A stretch of 64,000 nucleotides of DNA from Polaromonas sp. SP1 (GTDB lineage: Bacteria; Pseudomonadota; Gammaproteobacteria; Burkholderiales; Burkholderiaceae_C). The notes below the pieces were generated by a model. The model did not search any database. It was not told where the DNA came from and saw nothing but the letters and a program-made list of their open reading frames with translations. This document shows positions 54,116-63,154 of this stretch, in pieces. Where the stretch lies: the NCBI RefSeq assembly GCF_003711205.1, contig NZ_CP031013.1, positions 4,134,501 to 4,198,500 of the forward strand. The letters run 5' to 3'. A program made the position numbers and the translations under genes. Positions within the stretch are counted from its first letter, which is position 1; the number at the start of each line of letters is the position of its first letter.

Positions 54116-55063
54116 ATGAACCGCATTGTGGCGTACGCCTGCCTCGCGCTCAGCATGTCTTTGGTCGGCAGCTACGTAGCGCTCTCCAAACCTCTCGTCG
54201 CTGCCCTTCCCGTCTTCTTGCTGGCCTGGCTGCGCTTTGGCATTGGCGGTGCGGCCATGCTGCACTGGCTGAAAAAGCCTGCAGACGAAGCCCCCATGAG
54301 CCGGCAAACCGGCCGGCTGCTGTTCCTCGAATCCTTCCTGGGTAACTTCCTGTTTTCGATCTGCATGCTGTTCGGCGTGAGCATGACCAGCGCGGTGGCG
54401 GCCGGCGTCATCATGGCGTCGATCCCGGCCGCCGTGGCGCTGATGAGCTGGATGTTCCTGCGCGAGCGCATCGGCCTGCGTGTATGGGGCGCCGTGGCCT
54501 GCGCGGTTATCGGCATCGGTTTGGTTTCGCTATCAAAAAGTGAGCTGCCAGCCCATGCTGTGACTGGGCTGGAGGCCGATTTGGCATCAAAGAACGCCTG
54601 GCTGGGCAATCTGCTGCTGGTCGGGGCGGTGCTGTGCGAAGCCGCCTATGCGGTCATCGGCAAGAAGCTCACCGGCGTGCTCAGCCCCAAGCGCATCACG
54701 GCGCTGATCAATCTCTGGGGCTTTGCGCTGATCACGCCCTTGGGCATCTGGATGGCGTGGAGCTTTGACTTCAGCCGCGTGGCGCCTTCGTCCTGGTTGC
54801 TGCTGCTGTTTTATTCGCTGGCTGCCAGCGTCTGGACGGTCTGGCTCTGGATGACCGGGCTGAAGACCATTCCGGCCAACCAGGCTGGCGTGTTTACCGT
54901 GATGCTGCCGGTCAGCGCGGCGGCCGTCGGCGTCATCGTTCTGGGTGAAACGCTCAACCCCACGCAGATCGGTGCCTTTGGCATCGCGCTGGCCGGCGTG
55001 GTACTGGCTACTTTGCCCGGGCGGGGTCCGGAAAGGCCTGCTCAGGCCGGGCCGCCGCACTGA
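54116..55063 (+). CDS. DMT-superfamily transporter (EamA domains)
   Basis: The 315-residue protein has ten predicted helices in two EamA halves (AYACLALSMSLVGSYVALSK, VAAGVIMASIPAAVALMSW, TIPANQAGVFTVMLPVSAAA). The substrate is unknown. I chose the ATG at 54116; the frame extends upstream, but without family sequence. A 49-bp repeat at 54529 encodes SLSKSELPAHAVTGLEA in the loop after helix five. The 3' end overlaps the convergent potI gene by 56 bp. Confidence 0.85.
   Translation: MNRIVAYACLALSMSLVGSYVALSKPLVAALPVFLLAWLRFGIGGAAMLHWLKKPADEAPMSRQTGRLLFLESFLGNFLFSICMLFGVSMTSAVAAGVIMASIPAAVALMSWMFLRERIGLRVWGAVACAVIGIGLVSLSKSELPAHAVTGLEADLASKNAWLGNLLLVGAVLCEAAYAVIGKKLTGVLSPKRITALINLWGFALITPLGIWMAWSFDFSRVAPSSWLLLLFYSLAASVWTVWLWMTGLKTIPANQAGVFTVMLPVSAAAVGVIVLGETLNPTQIGAFGIALAGVVLATLPGRGPERPAQAGPPH
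54529..54577 (+). repeat. 49-bp dispersed repeat, copy inside the EamA transporter gene
   Basis: Head GCTATCAAAAAGTGAGCTGC and tail ACTGGGCTGGAGGCC. It is read in frame in codons 138 to 154, in a segment between two predicted helices. Confidence 0.78.
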
Positions 55064-55898
55064 TCTCGCGGTCCAACCGTTTTTGCCGGCGCAACACAGC
55101 GATGCTGTAGGCAATGATGCCCACCGATACCACCGTGATCAGGATCGTGGCCGCCGCATAAATCGATGGGTTCACGCCGCGGCGGGCATAGCTGAAGATG
55201 ACCTGAGGCAAGGTCGTGACACCTGGCCCCGACAAGAACTCGGAAATCACCACGTCGTCAAACGACAGCGTGAACGTGAGCAGCCAGGCTGACACGAGCG
55301 CCGGTGCAATGCTGGGCAAGGTCACGAGGAAAAACACCTGGATGGGCCGGCAGCCCAGGTCCATGGCGGCCTCCTCCAGCGTGCGGTCCATTTCACTGAG
55401 GCGTGACTGAATCACCACCGTGGCGTAGGCCATGCCCAGGAGGGTGTGGCCGGTCACGATGGTGATGAAGCCCCGGTCCGGCCAGCCTATGGTGCGCTGC
55501 ACCGCCACCATCAACAGCAGCAGGGCCAGGCCGATGATGACCTCGGGCATGACCAGCGGCGCGTTGACCAGCCCGTAGAACAGCGTGCGGCCGGTAAAAC
55601 GCAAATAGCGCACCAGCACAAAAGCGGCAAAGCTGCCGAGCACCACCGACAAGGTGCCCGTGATCAGCGCGACTTTCAGCGACAGGAAGAAGCCCTCGAC
55701 CAGCCGCGAATCAGACAGCAGCGCCTCGTACCAGCGCAGCGAGAAACCGGTGAAGACGCCGTCTTGCCGGGTGCTGTTGAAGGAAAAGACGATCAGAAAA
55801 ATCAGCGGGATGTAGAGGAACAGGTAAACCAGCCCCATCCAGATCCGGCCCACATTGTTTTCAAGAAAGCGCAGCAGAGTTCTCAACACGTTGCTCAT
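55008..55898 (-). CDS. potI: Putrescine/polyamine ABC transporter permease PotI
   Basis: The 296-residue protein has six predicted helices and the permease EAA-type loop EEAAMDLGCRPIQVFFLVTL, with LSFDDVVISEFLSGPGVTTL as PotI/PotC-like signature. It is the second permease of the polyamine importer. It directly follows potH (stop and start one base apart). Its 3' end overlaps the convergent transporter gene by 56 bp. Confidence 0.92.
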   Translation of the reverse strand: MSNVLRTLLRFLENNVGRIWMGLVYLFLYIPLIFLIVFSFNSTRQDGVFTGFSLRWYEALLSDSRLVEGFFLSLKVALITGTLSVVLGSFAAFVLVRYLRFTGRTLFYGLVNAPLVMPEVIIGLALLLLMVAVQRTIGWPDRGFITIVTGHTLLGMAYATVVIQSRLSEMDRTLEEAAMDLGCRPIQVFFLVTLPSIAPALVSAWLLTFTLSFDDVVISEFLSGPGVTTLPQVIFSYARRGVNPSIYAAATILITVVSVGIIAYSIAVLRRQKRLDREISAAARPEQAFPDPARAK

Positions 55899-55899
55899 G

Positions 55900-56841
55900 T
55901 CAGTGCCGTCCTTGCGCGTCGCGGTCGCTGCTGGAGCGGTAATAAAACGCCAGCGGTACCAGGATCAGCAAAATCATCACGACCGCCAGCGCCGACGCGC
56001 GCGGCCAGTTGTTGCTGCTGAACATCTCGTCCCACACCACGCGTCCGATCATGATGTTTTCAGCGCCGCCGAGCAACGAAGGAATCACGAACTCACCGAC
56101 GCTGGGGATGAACACCAGCATGGAGCCGGCCACGATGCCCGATTTGCTGAGCGGCACGGTGATCAGCCAGAAGGCTTTCCAGGCGCTGGCGCCCAGGTCG
56201 TGGGCGGCCTCCAGCAGGCGGAAGTCCATCTTCACCAGGTTGGCATACAGCGGCAGGATCATGAAAGGGCAATACACGTACGTCATACCCACCAGCATGG
56301 ACACATCGGTGTAGAGCATCACCATCGGCTCCTGGATGATGCCCAGCGAGATCAGCAGGTTGTTGAGCACGCCCTGGTCGGCCAGGATGCCCTTCCAGGC
56401 GTATACGCGCAGCAGGAAGGACGTCCAGAACGGCAGCATCACCAGCATCAGCAAGGCCGGGCGAATCGCGGGACGCGAACGGGCGATGAAGTAGGCAAAG
56501 GGGTAGCCGATCACCAGGCACGACAGCGTGGTGAGCACGGCGTACTTGAGCGAGGTCTTGTAGGCCTCCATGTAAATGGTGTTGCCGAAGCCGCCCACCG
56601 CATCGGCTGCGCTGTCGATGAAGATCGACGCGTAGTTGTTATAGCGCAGCATGACGTGCCACGAACCTTCTACCGTCTCGATCAGCGGGGCAAAGGGGTC
56701 CACGCCGTTGCCCATGTCCGTCACGCTGATGCGCAGGAGGATCAGGAAAGGCAGCACAAAGAACAGCAGCAGCCATGCATAGGGCACGCCGATCACGAAG
56801 CGCCGCCCCAGGTTGAGTTGAAGCCAGGAAGGGATTTTCAT
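55900..56841 (-). CDS. potH: Putrescine/polyamine ABC transporter permease PotH
   Basis: The 313-residue protein has six helices, including VIGVPYAWLLLFFVLPFLIL, and an EAA loop LLEAAHDLGASAWKAFWLIT; VFIPSVGEFVIPSLLGGAEN is a PotH/PotB signature. It pairs with PotI in the inner membrane. It lies 19 bp behind potG. Confidence 0.93.
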   Translation of the reverse strand: MKIPSWLQLNLGRRFVIGVPYAWLLLFFVLPFLILLRISVTDMGNGVDPFAPLIETVEGSWHVMLRYNNYASIFIDSAADAVGGFGNTIYMEAYKTSLKYAVLTTLSCLVIGYPFAYFIARSRPAIRPALLMLVMLPFWTSFLLRVYAWKGILADQGVLNNLLISLGIIQEPMVMLYTDVSMLVGMTYVYCPFMILPLYANLVKMDFRLLEAAHDLGASAWKAFWLITVPLSKSGIVAGSMLVFIPSVGEFVIPSLLGGAENIMIGRVVWDEMFSSNNWPRASALAVVMILLILVPLAFYYRSSSDRDAQGRH

Positions 56842-56860
56842 CGCCGTATGTTGCCGCGGC

Positions 56861-57964
56861 TTATTGGGTCAGCACCACGGGCGCCGAATCGTCCCACCAG
56901 AAAAACACCGCGTCTTCCCAGGTGATCAGGGAGCTTTCGTGGCGCGTGGTGTTGGTCTCGGTGATCTTCACCCGGCGGCCATTGGGCATTTCCACGATGA
57001 AAGTGTTGTAGCTGCCGAAGTAGGCGATCTCCCGCACCTTGCCGGTGAAAAGATTGACGTTCACGTCCGGCCGGGTCTTGGCGATATGGATCTTTTCGGG
57101 CCGCACCGCGATGGCCACCGACATACCCAGCGTTCCGCTGATGCCGTGGCCCACGTTCACAATGCCCTGCTCCGTCGTGACCTCGCAGCGGTCCGCTTCG
57201 TCCACCGTGAGCTCGCCTTCAAACATATTGACGTTGCCGATGAAGTCGGCCACAAAGCGGCAGTTGGGGTGTTCGTAGACTTCCTTGGGCGTGCCCACCT
57301 GGAGCACGCGGCCGTGGCTCATCACGGCAATACGCGACGCCATGGCCATGGCCTCTTCCTGGTCGTGCGTCACCATCACGCACGTCACGCCGACGGATTC
57401 AAGGATGTTGACCAGCTCAAACTGCGTGCGTTCGCGCAGCTTTTTGTCGAGCGCGCCCAGCGGCTCATCGAGCAGCAGCAACTGCGGCCGCTTGGCCAGG
57501 CTGCGCGCCAGCGCCACACGCTGCTGCTGACCGCCCGACAGCTGGTGCGGCTTGCGTTTGGCGAATGTCTCCAGCTGGACCAGCTTGAGCATCTCCTGCA
57601 CACGCGCCTCGATCTCGCCCTTCGGCATGCCTTCGCGCTTGAGGCCGAAGGCGATGTTGTCCCAGACGGTCAGGTGGGGAAACAGCGCATACGACTGGAA
57701 CATCATGTTGATGGGCCGTTCGTAGGGCGGAAAGGACGCGATGTCCACACCATCCAGGATCACCGAACCTTCGGTGGGTTTCTCAAATCCCGCCAGCATG
57801 CGCAGCAAGGTCGACTTGCCGCAACCGGAACTGCCGAGCAGCGCGAAGATTTCGCCCTTGTGAATGGACAGGGACACGTCGTCGACCGCCGCCACGGCAT
57901 CAAAACGCTTGACCAGCTGGTTTGTCCGCAAAAATCCGTCGCCGGCCGAGAGGGGTAGGTTCAT
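56861..57964 (-). CDS. potG: Putrescine/polyamine ABC transporter ATP-binding protein PotG
   Basis: The 367-residue ATPase has Walker A GSSGCGKSTLL, signature LSGGQQQRVALARSLAKRP, Walker B LLLLDEPLGALD, the switch His in VTHDQEEAM, and a C-terminal TOBE domain (VAIRPEKIHIAK-type; here VAVRPEKIHIAKTRP). It energises uptake. It follows potF by about 100 bp. Confidence 0.93.
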   Translation of the reverse strand: MNLPLSAGDGFLRTNQLVKRFDAVAAVDDVSLSIHKGEIFALLGSSGCGKSTLLRMLAGFEKPTEGSVILDGVDIASFPPYERPINMMFQSYALFPHLTVWDNIAFGLKREGMPKGEIEARVQEMLKLVQLETFAKRKPHQLSGGQQQRVALARSLAKRPQLLLLDEPLGALDKKLRERTQFELVNILESVGVTCVMVTHDQEEAMAMASRIAVMSHGRVLQVGTPKEVYEHPNCRFVADFIGNVNMFEGELTVDEADRCEVTTEQGIVNVGHGISGTLGMSVAIAVRPEKIHIAKTRPDVNVNLFTGKVREIAYFGSYNTFIVEMPNGRRVKITETNTTRHESSLITWEDAVFFWWDDSAPVVLTQ

Positions 57965-58064
57965 GAACAGGGGTTCTCACCAAGAAAAAAGCTGCGCACA
58001 CAACGCATTGCATGCACAGCCGGGGTCACACTGAAATCAGCGCTTGCCAGAGATCAGTAAAACG

Positions 58065-59228
58065 TCACTTGCCTTTTTTGAAGGCGGTGAACACATTGCT
58101 CATGGACTCGCGCGCCTCGTTGCTGAAGCTGGCCGGGGACACCATCTTCTTCAGGTTGTCCGCATCGGGAAAGACGGCCTTGTCTTGCGCGATTTCAGGT
58201 TTGACATTGGCGAGGCTGGCCTTGTTGGCGGTGGCGTATCCCAACTCGTTGGTGAGCGACGCGGAGACGTCCGGGCGCAGCGAGTAGTTGATGAAGGCCA
58301 GCGCGTTGTTCGGGTGCTTGGCATCCTTCGGAATGGCCAGGGTGTCAAAGAAGATCAGGCCGCCGGTGCTGGGCAGCAGGGCTTCAACGTCGTTGCCGCT
58401 CTTGTTCTCAAGCGCACGGCCGCGGGCGATGTTGATGTCGCCAGCCCAGGCCAGCGCCACGCAGGCCTTGCCGCCGGCCAGGTCGTCAATCATGGTGCTG
58501 GAGAACATGCGGATGTGCGGGCGCACCTTGGCCAGCATCTCGGCGGCGGCCTTGTGGTCGGCCGGGTCGTTGGAGTAGGCGTTTTTGCCCAGGTAGTGCA
58601 TGGCCGGTGGCAGCACTTCGGTCGGCGAATCCAGGTAGGCAATGCCGCAGGACTTGAGCTTGGCGGTGTAGACCGGGTTGAACACCAGGTCCCAGGCGTT
58701 TTCAGGCATGGGGGTGGAGCCCAGCGCCTTGGTCACCTTGGCCTTGTTGATGCCGACGGTGGTGAAGCTCCAGGCCCAGGGAACGAGGTAGGCATTGCCC
58801 GGGTCGATGGTGCCCAGCTTTTCCATGATGGCGGGGTCGAGGTTGCTGTAGTTGGCGACCTTGGACTTGTCGAGCTTGGCGAGCAGGCCGCCGTCGATTT
58901 GCGGCTTGGCGAACACGGCGCCCGGCACCACGATGTCGTAGCCGGTGTTGCCTGCGACCAGCTTGGCGTGCAGGGCTTCGTTGTTTTCAAAGGTCTGGTA
59001 GTTGACCTTGATGCCGGTTTCTTTTTCGAAGTTGGCGATCATGTCCTTGGCGACATAGTCAGGCCAGTTGTAGACATTGAGCACCTTTTCTTCGGCGGGG
59101 GCCGCGGCCGGTGCGCTGGCTGCGGGGGCCGGCGTGGCAGCGACAGGCGCCTCGTCTTTTTTGCCGCAACCGGCAAGCACGGCTGCCAGGATGGTTGAAA
59201 TCGCCAGATAGCCAAGATGCTTTTTCAT
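58065..59228 (-). CDS. potF: Periplasmic putrescine/polyamine-binding lipoprotein PotF
   Basis: The 387-residue protein has a lipobox signal (TILAAVLAGCGKKDEAP, lipid Cys near residue 21), unlike soluble E. coli PotF. PotD/PotF signatures follow: VLNVYNWPDYVAKDMIANFE, TGYDIVVPGAVFAKPQID, VPWAWSFTTVGIN and LAWAGDINIARGRA. It captures polyamine for PotGHI. It is the first gene of the potFGHI operon; 258 bp of spacer without genes precede it. Confidence 0.93.
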   Translation of the reverse strand: MKKHLGYLAISTILAAVLAGCGKKDEAPVAATPAPAASAPAAAPAEEKVLNVYNWPDYVAKDMIANFEKETGIKVNYQTFENNEALHAKLVAGNTGYDIVVPGAVFAKPQIDGGLLAKLDKSKVANYSNLDPAIMEKLGTIDPGNAYLVPWAWSFTTVGINKAKVTKALGSTPMPENAWDLVFNPVYTAKLKSCGIAYLDSPTEVLPPAMHYLGKNAYSNDPADHKAAAEMLAKVRPHIRMFSSTMIDDLAGGKACVALAWAGDINIARGRALENKSGNDVEALLPSTGGLIFFDTLAIPKDAKHPNNALAFINYSLRPDVSASLTNELGYATANKASLANVKPEIAQDKAVFPDADNLKKMVSPASFSNEARESMSNVFTAFKKGK

Positions 59229-59486
59229 AATGTCCGCAACTCCTCTTAAAACTTGGAAGTGAAACCAGGAAACACACTCAAAAATACAAGCAAAAATCAG
59301 ACCGGAGCAATTGTATAAGAGGGCTCACGTCGAGGGGGCTTTTTATCCACCCCCGGATGCCTGAGTCAGGCGCCTGTCCGGCAATGTGGCAAATTTGCCT
59401 ACAGCAGGACACGCCGCAAGGCCGCTGACAGAGGGAGTTGAGCCGCCTACGCTGGAGCCTTCATTCGTTTCAGCTCAGGAGAAACC

Positions 59487-61622
59487 ATGGGATTTGCCCA
59501 ATGGCTAGGCCAGGCCGCCATGAAACCCTTTGCCCGTGCGCTGCCCGCCATGGGCGATACCGAACGGGCCGCCCTCGAAGCCGGCACGGTCGGGTTTGAA
59601 GGCCGGCTGTTCTCGGGAACGCCCGATTTTGATGCGCTGCTGGCCGCCGGGCCCAATGTGCTCACCGCCAGGGAGCAGGCTTTCCTTGCCAACGAAGTCG
59701 GCGCGCTGTGCGCCCTGCTGGACGATTTCGCCATCGACCAGGCCGGCGACCTGCCGCCCGAGGTATGGGCTTTCATGCGCGACAAGCGCTTCTTCGGGAT
59801 GATCATTCCTGAGGAATGGGGCGGGCTCGGCTTCAGCCATTACGCCCACGCCACCGTGGTGACGCGCATCGCCACCCTCAACATTTCAGCCGCCGTTACG
59901 GTGATGGTGCCCAACTCCCTGGGCCCGGCCGAACTGCTGCTGCGCTACGGCACCACAGCCCAAAAGCAGCACTACCTGCCGCGCCTGGCCGACGGCCGCG
60001 ACCTGCCCTGCTTCGGGCTGACCTCGCCGTATGCCGGCTCCGATGCCGCGTCCATTCCCGACCGCGGCGTGCTCACCGAGCGCGAAATCGACGGTGTCAT
60101 GGTGCGCGGCTTCAGTGTCAACTTCTCCAAGCGCTACATCACCTTGGCGCCGGTTGCCACTGTGGTCGGCCTGGCCTTCAACGCCGTTGACGAAACCCTG
60201 CCCGATGGCCAGCGCAACCTGGGCATCACCTGCGCGCTGATCCCCGTACCGCAAGCCGGCATGCAGATCGGCCGGCGGCACCGGCCCATGGACGCCGCCT
60301 TCATGAACGGCCCCATTGAAGGCCGCGAGGTGTTTATCCACATGGACTGGGTCATCGGCGGCGAGCAGCAGGTCGGCCAGGGCTGGCGCATGCTGATGGA
60401 ATGCCTGGCCGCGGGGCGCGCCATCTCCTTGCCGGCGCTGGGCTCGGCCATGCAGCAAACCTCTCTTTTCGTCGCCAATGGCTACGGCCAGGTGCGTGAG
60501 CAGTTCGGCCTGCCCATTGGCCGCTTTGACGCGATTGCCGGCGTCATTGCCGAAATGGCGTGCGAACTCTATGCAACCGATGCCGCACGCCGCTACACCG
60601 CGGCGGTGCTCGACAAAGGCGAGCAGCCCAGCGTGGCCAGCGCCATCCTGAAAGTGCACCTGACCGAGGCCGGCCGGCGCGCCGTCAACCACGGCATGGA
60701 CATCCTGGGCGGCAAAGGCATCATCCAGGGCCCGTCCAACCTGCTGTCGGTCGCCTACCGCGGCGCGCCCATCGCCATCACGGTCGAGGGCGCCAACATC
60801 CTCACCCGCTCATTGATCATTTTTGGCCAGGGTGCGGTGCGCTGCCACCCCTACGTGATGAAAGAAATGGAAGCCGTGCGTGACAACAACGCAGAAGCAT
60901 TGGGCGAAGCGCTGATCGGCCACGGCGGCCATGTGCTGCGCAACTTCTGGCGCAGCATCGCCGGCGCGCCGCTGCAAGGCACACCGCCCGAGGGTCTTGA
61001 AAAAGAAGCCCGGCTGGTCGACCGCCTGAGCAGCCAGTACGCACTCACCTGCGACCTGGCCATGGGCCTGCTGGGCGGCAAGCTCAAGCGCATGGAGCTG
61101 CTGTCGGCACGGCTGGGCGATGTGCTGGCCCACCTTTACATGGCCAGTGCCAGCCTGTGGCGTTATGCGTTTGAAAAAGACGCCGCCATGCTGCCGGTGG
61201 CGCGCGCCGCCATCCGCATGCAGCTTGACCAGGCCGGCGATGCGCTCGAAGCGCTGTATGCCAACTTCCCGTCGCCGCTGCGCCGGGTGGTGGGCGCGAT
61301 GGTGCTCAACCGCAGCACGCGCCTGGCGCCGCTTCGGGACGCTCAGCTGCTGGAGCTCGCCAAGCTGCTGCGAACCAACCCTGCTGTGGTGAAGCGCCTG
61401 TGCCCTGACCTGGCGACGCCAAGCAGCGGCGGGCTGCGCGACCTGATGGATGCGCTTGATCTGGCGACTCAGCTCGGGGAAGACACCGTAGCGCTCAACA
61501 AGGTCGTGCGCAGCAACCAGTCGATGGAGCGCGCCGCGCAAGCCTCAAGCCGGCCTGAGCTGGCGCTGGCCTACCTGCGCGCCGCCGACAAGGTGATCCA
61601 GGTCGACGACTTCGCGCCTTAA
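59487..61622 (+). CDS. Acyl-CoA dehydrogenase, FadE-type without N-terminal membrane segment
   Basis: The 711-residue protein has the acyl-CoA dehydrogenase N-domain (GMIIPEEWGGLGFSHYAHAT), the middle FAD-binding part (DLPCFGLTSPYAGSDAASIP) and the C-domain (ILGGKGIIQGPSNLLSVAYR). A FadE-like C-terminal extension with KRMELLSARLGDVLAHLYMA follows. E. coli FadE is about 815 residues and carries N-terminal hydrophobic helices; here only about 60 residues precede the catalytic core and no helix is seen. The GGAGAAACC site fits the ATG at 59487. It likely starts beta-oxidation of long-chain acyl-CoA. Its TAA overlaps the convergent matB stop. Confidence 0.9.
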   Translation: MGFAQWLGQAAMKPFARALPAMGDTERAALEAGTVGFEGRLFSGTPDFDALLAAGPNVLTAREQAFLANEVGALCALLDDFAIDQAGDLPPEVWAFMRDKRFFGMIIPEEWGGLGFSHYAHATVVTRIATLNISAAVTVMVPNSLGPAELLLRYGTTAQKQHYLPRLADGRDLPCFGLTSPYAGSDAASIPDRGVLTEREIDGVMVRGFSVNFSKRYITLAPVATVVGLAFNAVDETLPDGQRNLGITCALIPVPQAGMQIGRRHRPMDAAFMNGPIEGREVFIHMDWVIGGEQQVGQGWRMLMECLAAGRAISLPALGSAMQQTSLFVANGYGQVREQFGLPIGRFDAIAGVIAEMACELYATDAARRYTAAVLDKGEQPSVASAILKVHLTEAGRRAVNHGMDILGGKGIIQGPSNLLSVAYRGAPIAITVEGANILTRSLIIFGQGAVRCHPYVMKEMEAVRDNNAEALGEALIGHGGHVLRNFWRSIAGAPLQGTPPEGLEKEARLVDRLSSQYALTCDLAMGLLGGKLKRMELLSARLGDVLAHLYMASASLWRYAFEKDAAMLPVARAAIRMQLDQAGDALEALYANFPSPLRRVVGAMVLNRSTRLAPLRDAQLLELAKLLRTNPAVVKRLCPDLATPSSGGLRDLMDALDLATQLGEDTVALNKVVRSNQSMERAAQASSRPELALAYLRAADKVIQVDDFAP

Positions 61623-63151
61623 GCTGCGGCCCGGCTGAACAAGTCTTTGTACTGCTCGCGCAGCAGGTTCTTTTGCACCTTGCCCATGGTGTTGCGCGGC
61701 AGTTCATTGACGACAAAACACTGCTTGGGAATCTTGAAGTTGGCCAGCTTCGACTTCAGCTCGCCCACAATCCGGCCGCCTTCCAGCGCAACGCCCGGCT
61801 TGGCGATCACGACGGCCACGCCGACCTCGCCGAAGTCCGGGTGCGGCACGCCGACCAGCGCGCTCTCGGCCACGCCCGGCATGTCGTTGATGTAGCCCTC
61901 AATCTCTGCCGGGTAGACGTTGTAGCCGCCGCTGATGATGAGGTCCTTGCTGCGGCCCACGATGACGATGTAGCCGCGCTCGTCGACCTTGCCGACATCG
62001 CCGGTCTTGAAGTAGCCGTCTGCGGTGAACTCTTCTTTGGTCTTCTCGGGCATGCGCCAGTAGCCCTTGAAGATGTTCGGGCCCTTGACCTGGATGCCGC
62101 CGATCTCGCCGGCCGGCAGCGACTGCCCGCCATCGTCCTGCACACGCAGGCTGACACCCGGCAGCGCAAAGCCGACGGTGCCGCCGCGCCGCTCGGCGCC
62201 TTCATACGGGTTGGAGGTGAGCATGACGGTTTCCGACATGCCGTAGCGCTCCAGGATAGTGTGGCCGGTGCGCGCTTTCCATTCGTTGAAGGTCTCGATC
62301 AGCAGGGGCGCAGACCCGGCCACAAAGAGGCGCATGTTGCGGCAGGCCTCGCGCGTGAGGCCCGCCTCGGCCAGCAGGCGCACATACAGCGTGGGCACGC
62401 CCATGAAGACCGTGGCTTCCGGCAGTTTTTTCACGACGAGCTTGGGGTCAAACTTGGCCAGCCAGATCATCTTGCTGCCGTTGATCAGCGCGCCGTGAAT
62501 GGCCACAAAAAGGCCGTGCACGTGAAAGATCGGCAAGGCATGGATCAGCACGTCGCCTTGCTTCCAGCCCCAGGCGTCTTTCAGCACCAGCGCATTGCTC
62601 AGCATGTTGCCGTGCGTCAGCATGGCGCCCTTGCTGCGGCCGGTGGTGCCGCTGGTGTAGAGGATGGCGGCGAGGTCGTCCGCCTTGCGCGCCACCGCCT
62701 CGTGCTTGTCGCTGCAATGCGCGGCGCGGTCCAGCAAAGAGCCGGTGCGGTCGTCGTCCAGCGTGAAAACGTTTTGTGTGCCGGCCTTGAAGGCGATCTT
62801 GCTCACCCAGCCGAAGTTTTTGCTGCTGCACACCATCACCGAAGGCTCGGCGTTGCCGATGAAGTATTCGATCTCGGCGCTTTGGTAGGCGGTGTTGAGC
62901 GGCAAAAAGACGTAGCCCGCGCGCAAGGTCGCCAGGTAAAGCATCATCGCTTCAACGGACTTTTCAACCTGCACGGCCACCCTGGCGCCTTCAGGCAGGC
63001 CCAGCGAGGCCAGCAGGTTGGCCATCATCGCGGTGCCGCGTTCCAGGTCGCGCCAGGAGTAATTCAGGCCGGTGTCGGTTTCGACGGCGACCTCGTCGAG
63101 CGAGGCGGGAAAGGCGGCTCGCAGCGCCGCAAACAGGTTGTGGTTTTTCAT
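61619..63151 (-). CDS. matB: Malonyl-CoA synthetase (AMP-dependent ligase)
   Basis: The 510-residue acyl-adenylate ligase has LAAILYTSGTTGRSKGAMLT, the aromatic segment LPIFHVHGLFVAIHGALING, MLTSNPYEGAERRGGTVGFA, GYFKTGDVGKVDERGYIVIV and DLIISGGYNVYPAEIEGYI, and the C-terminal PRNTMGKVQKNLLR Lys motif. These are closest to malonyl- and methylmalonyl-CoA synthetase MatB. The nearest neighbour is an enoyl-CoA hydratase gene 3 bp upstream. No matA decarboxylase or matC transporter is visible, so exact substrate is inferred. Confidence 0.82.
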   Translation of the reverse strand: MKNHNLFAALRAAFPASLDEVAVETDTGLNYSWRDLERGTAMMANLLASLGLPEGARVAVQVEKSVEAMMLYLATLRAGYVFLPLNTAYQSAEIEYFIGNAEPSVMVCSSKNFGWVSKIAFKAGTQNVFTLDDDRTGSLLDRAAHCSDKHEAVARKADDLAAILYTSGTTGRSKGAMLTHGNMLSNALVLKDAWGWKQGDVLIHALPIFHVHGLFVAIHGALINGSKMIWLAKFDPKLVVKKLPEATVFMGVPTLYVRLLAEAGLTREACRNMRLFVAGSAPLLIETFNEWKARTGHTILERYGMSETVMLTSNPYEGAERRGGTVGFALPGVSLRVQDDGGQSLPAGEIGGIQVKGPNIFKGYWRMPEKTKEEFTADGYFKTGDVGKVDERGYIVIVGRSKDLIISGGYNVYPAEIEGYINDMPGVAESALVGVPHPDFGEVGVAVVIAKPGVALEGGRIVGELKSKLANFKIPKQCFVVNELPRNTMGKVQKNLLREQYKDLFSRAAA

Positions 63152-63154
63152 GGG

